Source: Paracoccaceae bacterium (GTDB taxonomy: Bacteria; Pseudomonadota; Alphaproteobacteria; Rhodobacterales; Rhodobacteraceae). Taken from it: 64,000 nucleotides of DNA. Positions 50,707-59,003 of this stretch are shown here, piece after piece. The stretch covers positions 62,001 through 126,000 of the forward strand of contig JASBSV010000044.1 of the NCBI GenBank assembly GCA_030148745.1, written 5' to 3'. The notes under the pieces were generated by a model. That model was not told the DNA's origin. It saw only the letters and a list, made by a program, of their open reading frames with translations, and did no database searches. The stretch's first letter is position 1; each line of letters begins with the position of its first letter. The translations under genes were made by a program, and so were the position numbers.

Positions 50707-50837
50707 GCTGCGTTTCCGCCGTCATTTGCTCATTGCCTATAGCGGCGCGGCGCAAATGGAAAGCCTTGCCGGCAAGAGGGCGTCAATCGACCACGGGCCA
50801 AAGGGCAGAGCGACGGCGGAGAGGCCGGAGCGCCGAA

Positions 50838-50862
50838 GGGCGCGATGGTGACCATCGCGCCC
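50838..50862 (-). terminator. Strong hairpin after the DUF302 gene
   Basis: A perfect 11-bp inverted repeat, GGGCGCGATGG-TGA-CCATCGCGCCC, lies 64 bp beyond the DUF302 stop. It has no clear T-run and may be a terminator or an RNA-stabilising stem between DUF302 and ctaG. Confidence 0.5.
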
Positions 50863-50926
50863 CGGGCGGCGAGCCCGCGCCCGAAAGAAGCGGGGCGGGA
50901 AGCAAGGGGAGGGGGGGAGAGGCGCC

Positions 50927-51313
50927 TCAGGCGGCTTCGACCGCCTTGCTCAGCAGATCGCGCACCTGACCGGCCACGGTCTTCAACTCGGCATTGTCGA
51001 TCGCGGTCATCGAGGCGACGGGATCGATTGCGCTGACCTCGACGCCGCCGTCAACCTCGCGCAGGATGACGTTACAGGGCAGCATCGCGCCGACCCGCGG
51101 CTCTAGCCCGATGGCCTGATGAGCCATCTTGGGGTTGCAGGCGCCAAGGATCAGATAGGGGGTCATCTCGACATCCAGCTTCTTTTTCATCGTCGCCTTC
51201 ACGTCGATCTCGGTCAGAACGCCAAAGCCATTATCGGCGAGCGATTTTCTTACCCGCTCGTCCACTGCCTCAAAGCTCGCGTCAGAAATTGTCCGGTTGA
51301 TCGTATAGCTCAT
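50927..51313 (-). CDS. DUF302 family protein
   Basis: This 128-residue protein starts at the ATG at 51313 with AAGGAG eight bases upstream. The pattern SYTINRTISDASFEAVDERV, DNGFGVLTEIDVKATMKKKL, YLILGACNPKMAHQAI and MLPCNVILREVDGGVEVSAI is typical of DUF302 proteins. They are small cytoplasmic or periplasmic proteins with a conserved Cys near ACNP and PCNV. Here two cysteines are present, and they occur often in copper/sulfur contexts. Function is unknown. The small membrane peptide gene lies just upstream. Confidence 0.88.
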   Translation of the reverse strand: MSYTINRTISDASFEAVDERVRKSLADNGFGVLTEIDVKATMKKKLDVEMTPYLILGACNPKMAHQAIGLEPRVGAMLPCNVILREVDGGVEVSAIDPVASMTAIDNAELKTVAGQVRDLLSKAVEAA

Positions 51314-51347
51314 CTCGTCATCTCCTTGGGTGCTGGTTACGGATTGT

Positions 51348-51425
51348 TCAGTTCCGCATGTATTTAGCCAGGGCGGCGATCGCAAGGATCGCCAGCACCG
51401 TTAGCAGTATCATTCCAAAGCCCAT
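51348..51425 (-). CDS. 25-residue single-helix membrane peptide
   Basis: A 25-codon reading frame has an ATG at 51425, GGAG six bases upstream, and TGA at 51348-51350. The product is a short Gly/Met start (MGFGM), a hydrophobic helix (ILLTVLAILAIAALA) and the charged end KYMRN. This looks like a genuine small integral membrane protein, oriented with its basic C-terminus in the cytoplasm. I do not recognise a family. It lies between the EF-hand protein gene and DUF302 on the same strand, so co-transcription is likely. Confidence 0.6.
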   Translation of the reverse strand: MGFGMILLTVLAILAIAALAKYMRN

Positions 51426-51491
51426 GACATTCTCCAGTTCGCTCAGGGGGCGGGCACCGGCGGGTTCATGCCGATGCCCTTGCCGGTTTGC

Positions 51492-52187
51492 TTAATTTTT
51501 AGGTGCCGTTTCGGTTTTCGGCGCCTGCATCATGCCGCCCTGCGGGGACTGCATCATATCGCCCTGCGCCTTTGTGCGGGCTTCTTCGCGGGCCTTGGCG
51601 GCTTTCTGCATCTTGGCCATCCTGTCAGCCGGGGCGGTGATTTCGGCGGCGGTCACCTGACCGTCACCATCATTGTCCAGCGCCTGAAAGCGGTCGACCA
51701 TCTTCTCGCGCACGGCGTCATTGAAGAGTGCCTGAAATTCGCTGAGCGAGAGGGCGCCGTCGCCGTCTGCATCATATTTCTTGAGCGCGGCCTCGCGCCC
51801 GGCCTTGGCCTCTTCGGGGGTGACCAGACCGTCGCCATTGGCGTCAAGATCGCCAAAGAGCTTGCCCTGCATTCCGCCCATGCCGCCCATGCCCTGCATG
51901 CCGCCCATGCCGCCCTGCATTTTCATCATGCGCTGCATCATCTGCATCATCTGGCCGCCGCCCATCTGGCTGTCGCCCATCTGACCCATGCCGCCTTTGC
52001 CGCCGCGCCGGTCATGATCGCCATCCTTGCCGCCCCAGCCGGGGTTGCCCATCATGCCGCTCTGATGCGCACCGTCGCGGCCATAGCCGCCTTCGCCCGA
52101 ACCATGGGCCAGAACCGGCAGCGCCACGGCGCCTCCGACAGCAGTTGCCGCGATTACAGCCAGAGCGAGTTTCGTATTCCGTTTCAT
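51492..52187 (-). CDS. Met/Gly-rich EF-hand periplasmic protein
   Basis: This 231-residue protein starts at the ATG at 52187 and has a signal peptide (KLALAVIAATAVGGAVALPV, cleavage near VLAHG). The next segment (about residues 40-105) is rich in Met, Gly and Gln (QMMQMMQRMMKMQGGMGG), as in copper-binding periplasmic proteins. Three EF-hand loops follow: DLDANGDGLVTPEE, KYDADGDGALSLSEF and ALDNDGDGQVTAAEI. A Met-containing tail (GDMMQSPQGGMMQAPK) ends the protein. It likely binds calcium and possibly copper(I). It is divergent from the two-component system gene pair, which may control it. Confidence 0.82.
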   Translation of the reverse strand: MKRNTKLALAVIAATAVGGAVALPVLAHGSGEGGYGRDGAHQSGMMGNPGWGGKDGDHDRRGGKGGMGQMGDSQMGGGQMMQMMQRMMKMQGGMGGMQGMGGMGGMQGKLFGDLDANGDGLVTPEEAKAGREAALKKYDADGDGALSLSEFQALFNDAVREKMVDRFQALDNDGDGQVTAAEITAPADRMAKMQKAAKAREEARTKAQGDMMQSPQGGMMQAPKTETAPKN

Positions 52188-52234
52188 GACATCACCTTTT
52201 GTTGTCAGTTTTGCGATGACCTCAATCTGGGGCG

Positions 52235-52352
52235 GCTTTGTCGCACAAGAATGTCGCCGGGGCAGAGATTTGTAACGCTTTGTCGCAAAACCGCCCCTTG
52301 ATACATTTCGCGACAATTTCGATCCCCCCAAGCGGAATTCTTCGCGTTACAA
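52235..52352. promoter_or_regulatory. Repeats in the divergent response-regulator/EF-hand promoter region
   Basis: GCTTTGTCGCA is present twice exactly (52235-52245 and 52277-52287), 42 bp apart. TTGTAACGC (52270-52278) is inverted as GCGTTACAA (52344-52352). Direct repeats of this kind suit an OmpR-type regulator such as the one encoded at 52360. Two candidate targets flank the region: the EF-hand gene and the regulator operon. Confidence 0.5.
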
Positions 52353-52359
52353 GGGGGGT

Positions 52360-53127
52360 ATGAGTGATGAGCCACATATCCTGATCGTCGATGATCACCG
52401 CGATATCCGCGACGCCGTAAGCCGGTATCTGGAAAAGAACGGCTTTCGCGCGACAACTGCGCGCGATGCGGCCGATATGGATGCAAGGCTGAAGGCCGGG
52501 CGGTTCGATCTGATCGTGCTGGATGTGATGATGCCGGGCGAGGATGGTCTGTCGGTCTGCCGCCGGCTGAGCGCCGAGGGGCAGGTGCCGATCCTGATGC
52601 TGACCGCCCTTGGCGAAGAGACCGACCGGATCGTGGGGCTTGAGGTCGGGGCCGATGATTACCTGCCCAAACCGTTCAACCCGCGCGAGCTTTTGGCGCG
52701 GATCAAGGCGATATTGCGCCGTGCCGGGCGGGCAGGCCCCGTGGCCACCGGGCTGAGCAGTCGCAAACTGGGCTTTGCGGGCTGGATATTGGACACTGAC
52801 ACGCGGGTGCTGACGCGCGCCGCCGCTGCCGAAGATGCCGGTGCGGACGCCGATGCCAGCGGCGATGATCAGCGCGAGGTGCGCCTGACCACTGCCGAGT
52901 TCAAGCTGTTGACGACCCTGCTGGAGCGCCCGCGCTTTGTGCTGAGCCGCGAGCAGCTTCTGGATCTGACGGCGGGGCGGGCGGCGCAGGTCTTTGACCG
53001 CACGATCGACAATCAGGTCAGCCGGCTGCGCCGCAAGATCGAACAGGACCCCTCGGCGCCGCGGATCATCACCACGGTTCGCGGTGGCGGCTATAGCCTG
53101 GCCAGCGATGTCGAGGAACTGACATGA
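52360..53127 (+). CDS. OmpR-family response regulator
   Basis: This 255-residue regulator has an N-terminal receiver domain (acidic pair at residues 11-12, phosphoacceptor Asp55 in DLIVLDVMMPG, Lys in YLPKPFNPREL) and a C-terminal winged-helix DNA-binding domain (VRLTTAEFKLLTTLLERP, FDRTIDNQVSRLRRKIEQDP). An Ala/Asp-rich spacer (EDAGADADASGDD) lies between them. It is translationally coupled to a sensor kinase by a four-base overlap. Its place in a copper-handling island suggests response to copper or envelope stress. Confidence 0.93.
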   Translation: MSDEPHILIVDDHRDIRDAVSRYLEKNGFRATTARDAADMDARLKAGRFDLIVLDVMMPGEDGLSVCRRLSAEGQVPILMLTALGEETDRIVGLEVGADDYLPKPFNPRELLARIKAILRRAGRAGPVATGLSSRKLGFAGWILDTDTRVLTRAAAAEDAGADADASGDDQREVRLTTAEFKLLTTLLERPRFVLSREQLLDLTAGRAAQVFDRTIDNQVSRLRRKIEQDPSAPRIITTVRGGGYSLASDVEELT

Positions 53128-54557
53128 GACGGCTGATGCCCGGATCGCTCAGGGCGCAGCTTGTGCTGCTGATCCTGACCGCGCTGGTTCTGGCGCAGGG
53201 GCTGAGTCTGTGGCTGTTCGCCGACGAACGCTCGCTTGCCGTGCGCGCCGCTCTGGCGCAGGAGGCGGCGGTGCGCGCGGCCAGTGTCGCGGCCCTGCTG
53301 CAGGAGGCGCCGGCCGATCTGCAGCCGTCGATCCTGCGGGCGGCGGATTCGCCGCTGGTGCGGTTTTCGGTCGGCCCGGGTGCCGCCGTTCCCAAGGGCC
53401 ATCAAAGCGCCGACCGTGTGGCCCGTGAAATCCGCAGCCTGATTGGCGCCACCCCGGGCCCCGAAGTGCGCGTTAGCCTGCGCCGCGCGGCGCGGCGCGC
53501 CTTGCCGCCGCCGCCGCCCGATGCGCCCGCCGCGATGATGCCGATGCACAAGGCGATGAATGCGATGCGGCTGACTTCGGTATCGATGCAGATTTCCATC
53601 GCCCTGAAAGACGGCAACTGGCTGAATGTGATGACCCGGTTTCGCCGCCCGCCCTATCAGATCGCCTGGAGCCAGGGCGCGACCTTTGCGGTGACCGCCG
53701 CGCTGATCGCCGCCGCGCTGTGGCTGGCGCTGGGCCGGCTGATCCGCCCGCTGCGGCGACTGGCGGGCGCAGCCGATGATTTCGGACGCGGTCAGGATGT
53801 GGCCGAGATCACCCCCTCGGGCCCCGAAGAGCTTCGCCGTCTGACCATTGCCTTCAACGACATGCAGACCCGCATCAAACGTTTTATCGAAGACCGCACG
53901 CAGCTTTTGGCGGCGCTGGGGCATGACCTGCGCTCGCCTCTGACGGCCCTGCGGGTGCGCGCCGAGATGGTGGACGAGCCTGAAACGCGCGAGCGGATGA
54001 TCGCAACGATCGAAGAAATGCAGGAGATGGTCGAGGCGACGCTGTCATTTGCGCGCGGCATTGCCACGAGCGAGCCGGCCCAGACCGTCGATCTGGGCCG
54101 TTTTATCGGCGATCTGACCGGCGAGATGGCCGAAACCGGCGGCGCGCTGCAGTTCGATCCGCCCGCGGGCGCGATCCCGGTGCGGCTGCGCCCGGCCTCG
54201 GCCCGGCGGGCGTTTCGCAATGTCATCGAAAACGCCCTTCGCTATGGCGAAAAGGCCGAAATCAGCATTGAAACCACGCCCGGGCTTGCCCACGTCCTTA
54301 TCGAGGATCAGGGGCCGGGCATCCCGCAGGCCGATCTTGAACGGGTATTTGACCCCTTCGTACGGCTTGAAACCTCGCGCTCGCGCGAGACCGGGGGCAT
54401 GGGGCTTGGGCTGTCGATCGTGCGAACGATCCTCCGGGCCCATGGCGGCGAGGCAACCCTGACCAACCGTCCGCTGGGCGGTCTGTCGGTACGGCTGTCT
54501 CTGCCGATTGCCGAAACCAGCGAATTATCGTCAGCAAACAAAGGAGACGAGTTATGA
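53124..54557 (+). CDS. Sensor histidine kinase
   Basis: This 477-residue kinase has a first membrane helix (AQLVLLILTALVLAQGLSLW), a periplasmic domain of about 150 residues, a second helix (GATFAVTAALIAAALWLALG), a HAMP domain, and the H-box LLAALGHDLRSPLTALRVRA (His near residue 267). The ATPase shows NVIENALRYGEKAEI, DQGPGIP and GGMGLGLSIVR. The periplasmic domain ends with a Pro-rich and Met/His-containing stretch (PPPPDAPAAMMPMHKAMNAM), a possible metal-sensing element. It is coupled to the SHOCT gene downstream by a four-base overlap. Confidence 0.92.
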   Translation: MRRLMPGSLRAQLVLLILTALVLAQGLSLWLFADERSLAVRAALAQEAAVRAASVAALLQEAPADLQPSILRAADSPLVRFSVGPGAAVPKGHQSADRVAREIRSLIGATPGPEVRVSLRRAARRALPPPPPDAPAAMMPMHKAMNAMRLTSVSMQISIALKDGNWLNVMTRFRRPPYQIAWSQGATFAVTAALIAAALWLALGRLIRPLRRLAGAADDFGRGQDVAEITPSGPEELRRLTIAFNDMQTRIKRFIEDRTQLLAALGHDLRSPLTALRVRAEMVDEPETRERMIATIEEMQEMVEATLSFARGIATSEPAQTVDLGRFIGDLTGEMAETGGALQFDPPAGAIPVRLRPASARRAFRNVIENALRYGEKAEISIETTPGLAHVLIEDQGPGIPQADLERVFDPFVRLETSRSRETGGMGLGLSIVRTILRAHGGEATLTNRPLGGLSVRLSLPIAETSELSSANKGDEL

Positions 54558-54865
54558 AACGGATTAGAAACTGGGCCTTGCCCGCAGTGCTGAGCCTTCC
54601 GGCACTGCCGGCCTTTGCCGATCCCGGCAACTATGGCTATGACGGCTATATGATGGGCGGTCACGGATTTTTTGGCGGTGTGATGATGCTGCTTTTCTGG
54701 ATCGTGATCATCGGCGTGATCGTTCTGGCCGTGCGCTGGCTGGGCGACAGCGACCGCAGCCGCGCGAAAGACTCCGATGCGATGAACATCCTGCGAGAGC
54801 GTCTGGCACGCGGTGAGATCGACCCCGAAGAGTTCGAAGCGCGGCGCAAATCGCTCGAGGGCTGA
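54554..54865 (+). CDS. SHOCT-domain small membrane protein
   Basis: This 103-residue protein has a signal-like N-terminus (LPAVLSLPALPAFADPG), a Gly/Tyr/Met stretch (NYGYDGYMMGGHGFFGG), one membrane helix (VMMLLFWIVIIGVIVLAVRW) and a C-terminal SHOCT motif (NILRERLARGEIDPEEFEAR). SHOCT proteins are common small accessory proteins, often in metal or stress operons, with no fixed function. It is coupled to the kinase gene. The reading frame ends before a CueR-type promoter. Confidence 0.88.
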   Translation: MKRIRNWALPAVLSLPALPAFADPGNYGYDGYMMGGHGFFGGVMMLLFWIVIIGVIVLAVRWLGDSDRSRAKDSDAMNILRERLARGEIDPEEFEARRKSLEG

Positions 54866-54943
54866 TAAATCCGCTGCCAGTGCTGTAAGAACATCCCATA
54901 CCGGCGGGTGCGGGCGCTTTTTGCCGCAAGCTGAGGTTCCTGC

Positions 54944-54974
54944 TTGACCTTCCGGTATGGGAAGGCTGTTAAAG
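54944..54974 (+). promoter_or_regulatory. MerR/CueR-type promoter, copy 1
   Basis: TTGACC (54944-54949), a 19-bp spacer with the dyad CCTTCC-GGTAT-GGGAAGG, and TTAAAG (54969-54974). The long spacer and CCTTCC/GGAAGG dyad fit copper-responsive CueR-type activation. Expected target: the L,D-transpeptidase and cytochrome genes. Confidence 0.7.
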
Positions 54975-55017
54975 GCCCCAGTTGCCAGATGACGCATGAT
55001 GCGAGGAACGATTGAAG

Positions 55018-55623
55018 ATGAGCGATCCCGATACCTCCGGCCTGACGCGCCGCGGCCTGATCGTGACCGGGCTTGCCGCCGGTCTGACGGCGGGCGGCAA
55101 GGCGGCATTGGCCGCCGAGGATACCGCCGGCGCCGGCGGGCGCGTGGCCTCGCCGGTGTTGCGCCGCAATATCTCGGCCTTTCGCGCCGAGCCGTGGCAG
55201 GATCACTTCAAAACCCTCAGGAACGGCGTGATCCTTGCCGATACCAATGCGCGGATGGTTCAGTTCTGGTCCGAGGATGAAAGCGTCTATAAACTCTATC
55301 CCAGCAGCGTGCCGCTGACGGACCAATTGACGCGGCGCGGCTTTACCAGCGTGATCCGCAAGGTCAAAGGCCCCAGCTGGGCACCGACCCCGGCGATGAA
55401 GATCCGCAACCCCGAATGGCCCGATTTCGTCGGACCGGGTCCGGATAACCCATTGGGAACTCATGCGCTTTATCTGTCTTGGCAATATTACCGCGTGCAT
55501 GGCACCAACGACACGCGCAAGATCGGGCGGCGCTCCTCGAACGGGTGTATCGGTCTTTATAACGAGCATATCGCCGAACTTTTCGCGCTGGCCAAGGTTG
55601 GCACGCAGGTGAAACTGATCTAG
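55018..55623 (+). CDS. L,D-transpeptidase (YkuD family)
   Basis: This 201-residue enzyme starts at the ATG at 55018; a TTG at 55012 is possible. It has a twin-arginine signal (SGLTRRGLIVTGLAAGLTAG) and a YkuD domain with the catalytic region YYRVHGTNDTRKIGRRSSNG followed by C (Cys near residue 176) and IGLYNEH. In the cell wall it should form 3-3 peptidoglycan cross-links or attach lipoproteins. Placement after a CueR-type promoter suggests wall repair during copper stress; such copper-linked L,D-transpeptidases (LdtD-like) are known in other bacteria. Confidence 0.88.
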   Translation: MSDPDTSGLTRRGLIVTGLAAGLTAGGKAALAAEDTAGAGGRVASPVLRRNISAFRAEPWQDHFKTLRNGVILADTNARMVQFWSEDESVYKLYPSSVPLTDQLTRRGFTSVIRKVKGPSWAPTPAMKIRNPEWPDFVGPGPDNPLGTHALYLSWQYYRVHGTNDTRKIGRRSSNGCIGLYNEHIAELFALAKVGTQVKLI

Positions 55624-55659
55624 GAAAAATCCCGGATCGATAAGGGGCATTCAGGAAAA

Positions 55660-56115
55660 ATGAGCAGGCTTTTACCATTGCTTGTGGGCGGTGTGATCGT
55701 GGCGGGGGGGCTGATCCTCTGGTTTGACCCCTCGCAGCAGCAGAGCGGCGGACATTCGATGACCCCGCCCGATACATCGAATATCGCGCAAGGCGATGCG
55801 ATCGCTCAGGTGACGCTTCCCGATACGCTTTCGGCGCGCGCGCAGATCGGCAAACGCGCTTTCGAGGCAAAATGCGCCGCCTGTCACGGCAGCAATGCCG
55901 CCGGCCAGAACGGTGTTGCCCCGCCTTTGGTGCATAAGATCTATGAACCGGCGCATCACGGCGACATGGCCTTTGTCAGTGCCGCCAAGAACGGGGTGCA
56001 GTCGCACCACTGGAACTTTGGCAATATGCCCCCGGTTCAGGGCGTGACCGACGCCGATGTCAAATATATCGCCAGTTACATCCGCGAGCTGCAGCGCGCC
56101 AACGGCATCAACTAG
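55660..56115 (+). CDS. Membrane-anchored c-type cytochrome
   Basis: This 151-residue protein has an N-terminal anchor (LLPLLVGGVIVAGGLILWFD), a disordered linker, and a cytochrome c domain with the haem motif CAACH in FEAKCAACHGSNAAGQNG. A Met in FGNMPPVQGVTDADV is the likely axial ligand. It would carry electrons in the periplasm. It follows the L,D-transpeptidase gene by 36 bp and ends in a strong terminator. Confidence 0.9.
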   Translation: MSRLLPLLVGGVIVAGGLILWFDPSQQQSGGHSMTPPDTSNIAQGDAIAQVTLPDTLSARAQIGKRAFEAKCAACHGSNAAGQNGVAPPLVHKIYEPAHHGDMAFVSAAKNGVQSHHWNFGNMPPVQGVTDADVKYIASYIRELQRANGIN

Positions 56116-56124
56116 ATTGGCCGG

Positions 56125-56162
56125 AACGCGCGCCATGCCGCCGGCAAAGGCGCGCGTTTTTT
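56125..56162 (+). terminator. Rho-independent terminator after the cytochrome gene
   Basis: AACGCGCGCC and GGCGCGCGTT form a perfect 10-bp stem around a 14-nt loop, followed by a run of T residues (TTTTTT including the stem end). It closes the L,D-transpeptidase/cytochrome operon. Confidence 0.85.
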
Positions 56163-56183
56163 AGCAAAATCCATCCATGAAAT

Positions 56184-56197
56184 TTGATTGAGATCAA
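56184..56197. promoter_or_regulatory. FNR-type box TTGAT-N4-ATCAA
   Basis: TTGATTGAGATCAA is a perfect match to the FNR/FnrL consensus. It lies about 160 bp before the cupredoxin start. A TAAATC at 56220-56225 is placed as a -10 for class II activation (centre about -41 relative to a start near 56232). Oxygen-limited activation of the cupredoxin gene is therefore likely. Confidence 0.65.
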
Positions 56198-56355
56198 GGC
56201 GCAGTTTCTGCGCTGCGGCTAAATCTGTTTTCGTGTTCGGGATTCGGGTCCTCCACGGTTTATCCGCTTGGGTCCCGGGCACGTTTTATCAAGCCGGCGG
56301 GCCGTGATTTACCGCTCGCCCGATGGGCCTTCGGGCCGGATGGAAAGGAAGTAAA

Positions 56356-56892
56356 ATGTCTTTTTTCAACACGCTACAGCGCAATCTTCTGGCGGGTGCA
56401 GGTCTGATCGCGCTGGCAGGCGCAGCCGTTGCTGACGCAGGACATGAAGATGCCGCCAATATCGGGCAGAGCGGCGACATCACCCATATCGACCGGGTGA
56501 TCGAAGTCAAAATGGGCGAGATGTTTTTCAAACCCAATGTCTTTGACATCACCAAGGGCGAGACCATCAAATTCGTGATCTCCAACAATGGCCGCGCCGT
56601 GCATGAATTTGCCATCGGCACCGAAGAGATGCAAATCAACCACGAGGCTGAGATGCGCGAGATGCAAAAGAAGGGCATGATCACCGTCAACAAGCTGCGC
56701 CACGACAAGATGCGCGCCGCCGGCATGATGCATGTCGATGCCAACGCCCGGCTTCTGGCGCCCAAGGAAAAGGCCGAGCTTGTCTGGACCTTCAGCGGCG
56801 ATGCCCCCGATATCCTGATCGCCTGCAATGTTCCGGGCCACCGTCAGGCCGGGATGCATGCCAAGATCAATATCACCGGCGCTCACTCCTGA
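56356..56892 (+). CDS. Periplasmic cupredoxin-domain protein
   Basis: This 178-residue protein starts at the ATG at 56356 with AAGGAAG upstream and has a signal peptide (LLAGAGLIALAGAAVADAG). The cupredoxin fold shows type 1 copper ligands: His in NNGRAVHEFAIG, then Cys, His and Met in ACNVPGHRQAGMHAKI. A helical Met/His-rich insert (MQINHEAEMREMQKKGM) lies between. It resembles small copper-tolerance cupredoxins (CopI-like) that carry or sequester periplasmic copper. Control by an FNR-type site is likely. Confidence 0.85.
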   Translation: MSFFNTLQRNLLAGAGLIALAGAAVADAGHEDAANIGQSGDITHIDRVIEVKMGEMFFKPNVFDITKGETIKFVISNNGRAVHEFAIGTEEMQINHEAEMREMQKKGMITVNKLRHDKMRAAGMMHVDANARLLAPKEKAELVWTFSGDAPDILIACNVPGHRQAGMHAKINITGAHS

Positions 56893-56967
56893 GCGGGGCT
56901 GCCTTAAGACGGATCGGGGTGGCCGGAGTAAATCCGGCCACCTTTTCGTCAGAACGGCAATGAGGGG

Positions 56968-56998
56968 TTGACCTTCCCGCACGGGACCCCTGCAATAG
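56968..56998 (+). promoter_or_regulatory. MerR/CueR-type promoter, copy 2
   Basis: TTGACC (56968-56973), a 19-bp spacer with CCTTCCCGCACGGGACCC, and CAATAG (56993-56998), ahead of the multicopper oxidase operon. The right half of the dyad is less complete than in copy 1. Confidence 0.6.
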
Positions 56999-57048
56999 GC
57001 TCTCGCATATGTCAGATATGCGAATGTGTTTATTGGAAGGTCGCAAAT

Positions 57049-58482
57049 ATGCACCAGAAGACTGACCCTTCAGCACCGCCGCGCGGGCCTGCGGGCCTGC
57101 GGATGACGCGGCGCGGTTTTGTGGCCGGTGCGGCGGCGCTGGCGGCGGGCCTGCCAAGGCGCGCCCCGGCGGCGGTGCAGGAGGGGGGCGGTTTGCGCGC
57201 GGCGCAGCTGACGCAGCAGATCCTGCCGGGCGATTATCCGCAAACGCCGCTTTGGGGATTTAACGGCTCGGCCCCCGGTCCGGTGTTGCGGCTGGCGCAG
57301 GGCGCGCGGCTTCGCCAGAGGCTGAGCAATGAGCTTGATCAGCCGACCTCGGTTCACTGGCACGGGATCCGGATCGACAATGCCATGGACGGGGTGCCCG
57401 ATCTGACGCAGGCGGCGGTCGCTCCGGGGCAGAGCTTTGACTATGATTTCACCGTCCCCGATGCCGGAACCTTCTGGTATCATTCGCACAACCGGTCAAC
57501 CGAGCAGGTGGCGCGCGGGATGTTCGGCGCCCTGATCGTCGAGGATGCCGATGTCCCCGATATCGATGCCGATGAGGTTCTGGTTCTGAACGACTGGCTG
57601 CTCCAGGGGGACGGCACGCTGGCCGGCGATTTCGAGGCGCCGCATGCGCGCGCCCATGCCGGGCGGATCGGAAATGTCGTCACTACCAACGCGGCCTTCG
57701 ATTACGCCCTGCCGGTGCGCCGCAATCAGCGGCTGCGGCTGCGGCTGATCAATGCCTCGAACGCGCGGGTCTTTGCGCTGGGTCTTTACGGGCTTGAGGG
57801 CTGGATCATGGCGCTGGATGGTATGCCGCTGGCGGCGCCGCGGGCGGTGGGTGATGCGCTGACGCTGGGGCCGGGGCAGCGGGCCGATCTTTTTGTCGAT
57901 GTCACCGCCGATGCGGGAGGCGAGGCCTTTGTTTACCGGCTTGAGCGTGACGGGCCGGCGGCGCAGGCGCGATTTGTGGTCGCGGATGGCAGCAGGACCC
58001 GGCGCGGCGCACCGGCCGCGCTTGCCCCCAACCGAGAGCCGGCGCTGGCCCCTGCGGATCAGAGCGAGACGCTGGTGATGAACCTTGAAGGCGGCGCGAT
58101 GGGCCGGCTTCAGACCGCAAGGCTTGACGGCCGGATGCAAAGCTTTGATCAGCTGCTCGAGGCCAATCAGTTCTGGTCGTTCAATCAGATCGTCGGCATG
58201 ACCGATACGCCCTTTGCCGATGTCGCGCTGGGGCAGACGCTGCGCGTCGATCTGCGCAATGACACGGCCTGGCCACATGCGATCCATCTGCATGGGATGC
58301 ATTTTAACGAGCTGGCCGCCGATGGCACGCCGGGGCCACTGCGCGATACGGTTTTCCTGAACCGCGGCGAGCGGCGGCAGATCGCCTTTGTCGCTGATAA
58401 CCCCGGTAACTGGCTTTTTCATTGTCATATGCTGTCGCATGCGGCATCTGGGATGGCGACTTGGATCAGGGTGAGGGCATGA
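57049..58482 (+). CDS. Multicopper oxidase (CueO/CopA-like cuproxidase)
   Basis: This 477-residue oxidase starts at the ATG at 57049 with GGAAGG upstream and has a twin-arginine signal ([20 protein letters not shown]). Copper ligands are visible in the four usual places: [35 protein letters not shown] and [13 protein letters not shown] (type 1 Cys, His and Met). It oxidises Cu(I) and phenolic substrates in the periplasm with O2 as acceptor. It overlaps the next cytochrome gene by ATGA and follows a CueR-type promoter. Confidence 0.93.
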   Translation: MHQKTDPSAPPRGPAGLRMTRRGFVAGAAALAAGLPRRAPAAVQEGGGLRAAQLTQQILPGDYPQTPLWGFNGSAPGPVLRLAQGARLRQRLSNELDQPTSVHWHGIRIDNAMDGVPDLTQAAVAPGQSFDYDFTVPDAGTFWYHSHNRSTEQVARGMFGALIVEDADVPDIDADEVLVLNDWLLQGDGTLAGDFEAPHARAHAGRIGNVVTTNAAFDYALPVRRNQRLRLRLINASNARVFALGLYGLEGWIMALDGMPLAAPRAVGDALTLGPGQRADLFVDVTADAGGEAFVYRLERDGPAAQARFVVADGSRTRRGAPAALAPNREPALAPADQSETLVMNLEGGAMGRLQTARLDGRMQSFDQLLEANQFWSFNQIVGMTDTPFADVALGQTLRVDLRNDTAWPHAIHLHGMHFNELAADGTPGPLRDTVFLNRGERRQIAFVADNPGNWLFHCHMLSHAASGMATWIRVRA

Positions 58483-59003
58483 AGGGTTATTTGTTAACGG
58501 CGATTGTGCTGGGCGCGGCGGCGTTCGGCGGGGGCTGGATGATGCTCAAGGCGTCAAAGCCTTCGGCAGATGCGGGCGGGACAGGCGGCGCAGAGCTGGC
58601 GCTTGCCGCTGCCGATCCGGCCACAGATCCTGCCACGCGCGGCGCACAGCTTTATCAGGGCAATTGCGCGGCCTGTCACGGCGCCAAGCTTGAGGGGCAG
58701 GCCGACTGGCAGACCCCGGGCCCCGATGGCCGCCTGCCGGCGCCGCCGCATGACGAGAGCGGCCATACATGGCATCACAGTGATGATCTGCTGTTCGATT
58801 ACACCAAACTGGGCGGTCAGGCGGCGCTGGCCGCGCAGGGCATCGCCTTTAACAGCGGCATGCCCGCATTTTCCGACATTCTGAAGGATCAGGAGATCCG
58901 CGATATCCTGGCTTTCATCAAATCAACCTGGCCTGAGCGTGTGCGCGAGCTTCAGGCGGCACGAACCAAAGCTGAGCGCCTGCAAAAGGAAGCGAATAAA
59001 TGA
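58479..59003 (+). CDS. Membrane-anchored c-type cytochrome, second copy in the island
   Basis: This 174-residue protein starts at the ATG at 58479. An N-terminal anchor ([20 protein letters not shown]) precedes a cytochrome c domain with CAACH in [20 protein letters not shown]. The likely axial Met is in [15 protein letters not shown]. The acidic linker ([18 protein letters not shown]) is His-rich. Coupled to the multicopper oxidase gene by ATGA, it may hand electrons to or from that enzyme. Confidence 0.9.
   Translation: MKGYLLTAIVLGAAAFGGGWMMLKASKPSADAGGTGGAELALAAADPATDPATRGAQLYQGNCAACHGAKLEGQADWQTPGPDGRLPAPPHDESGHTWHHSDDLLFDYTKLGGQAALAAQGIAFNSGMPAFSDILKDQEIRDILAFIKSTWPERVRELQAARTKAERLQKEANK

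Noticed and set aside
50765-50776. CTTGCCGGCAAG palindrome before ctaG as a fourth metal-responsive promoter
   Set aside because: The palindrome is perfect but lacks a convincing -35/-10 pair at 19-bp spacing, so I could not support it as a promoter.
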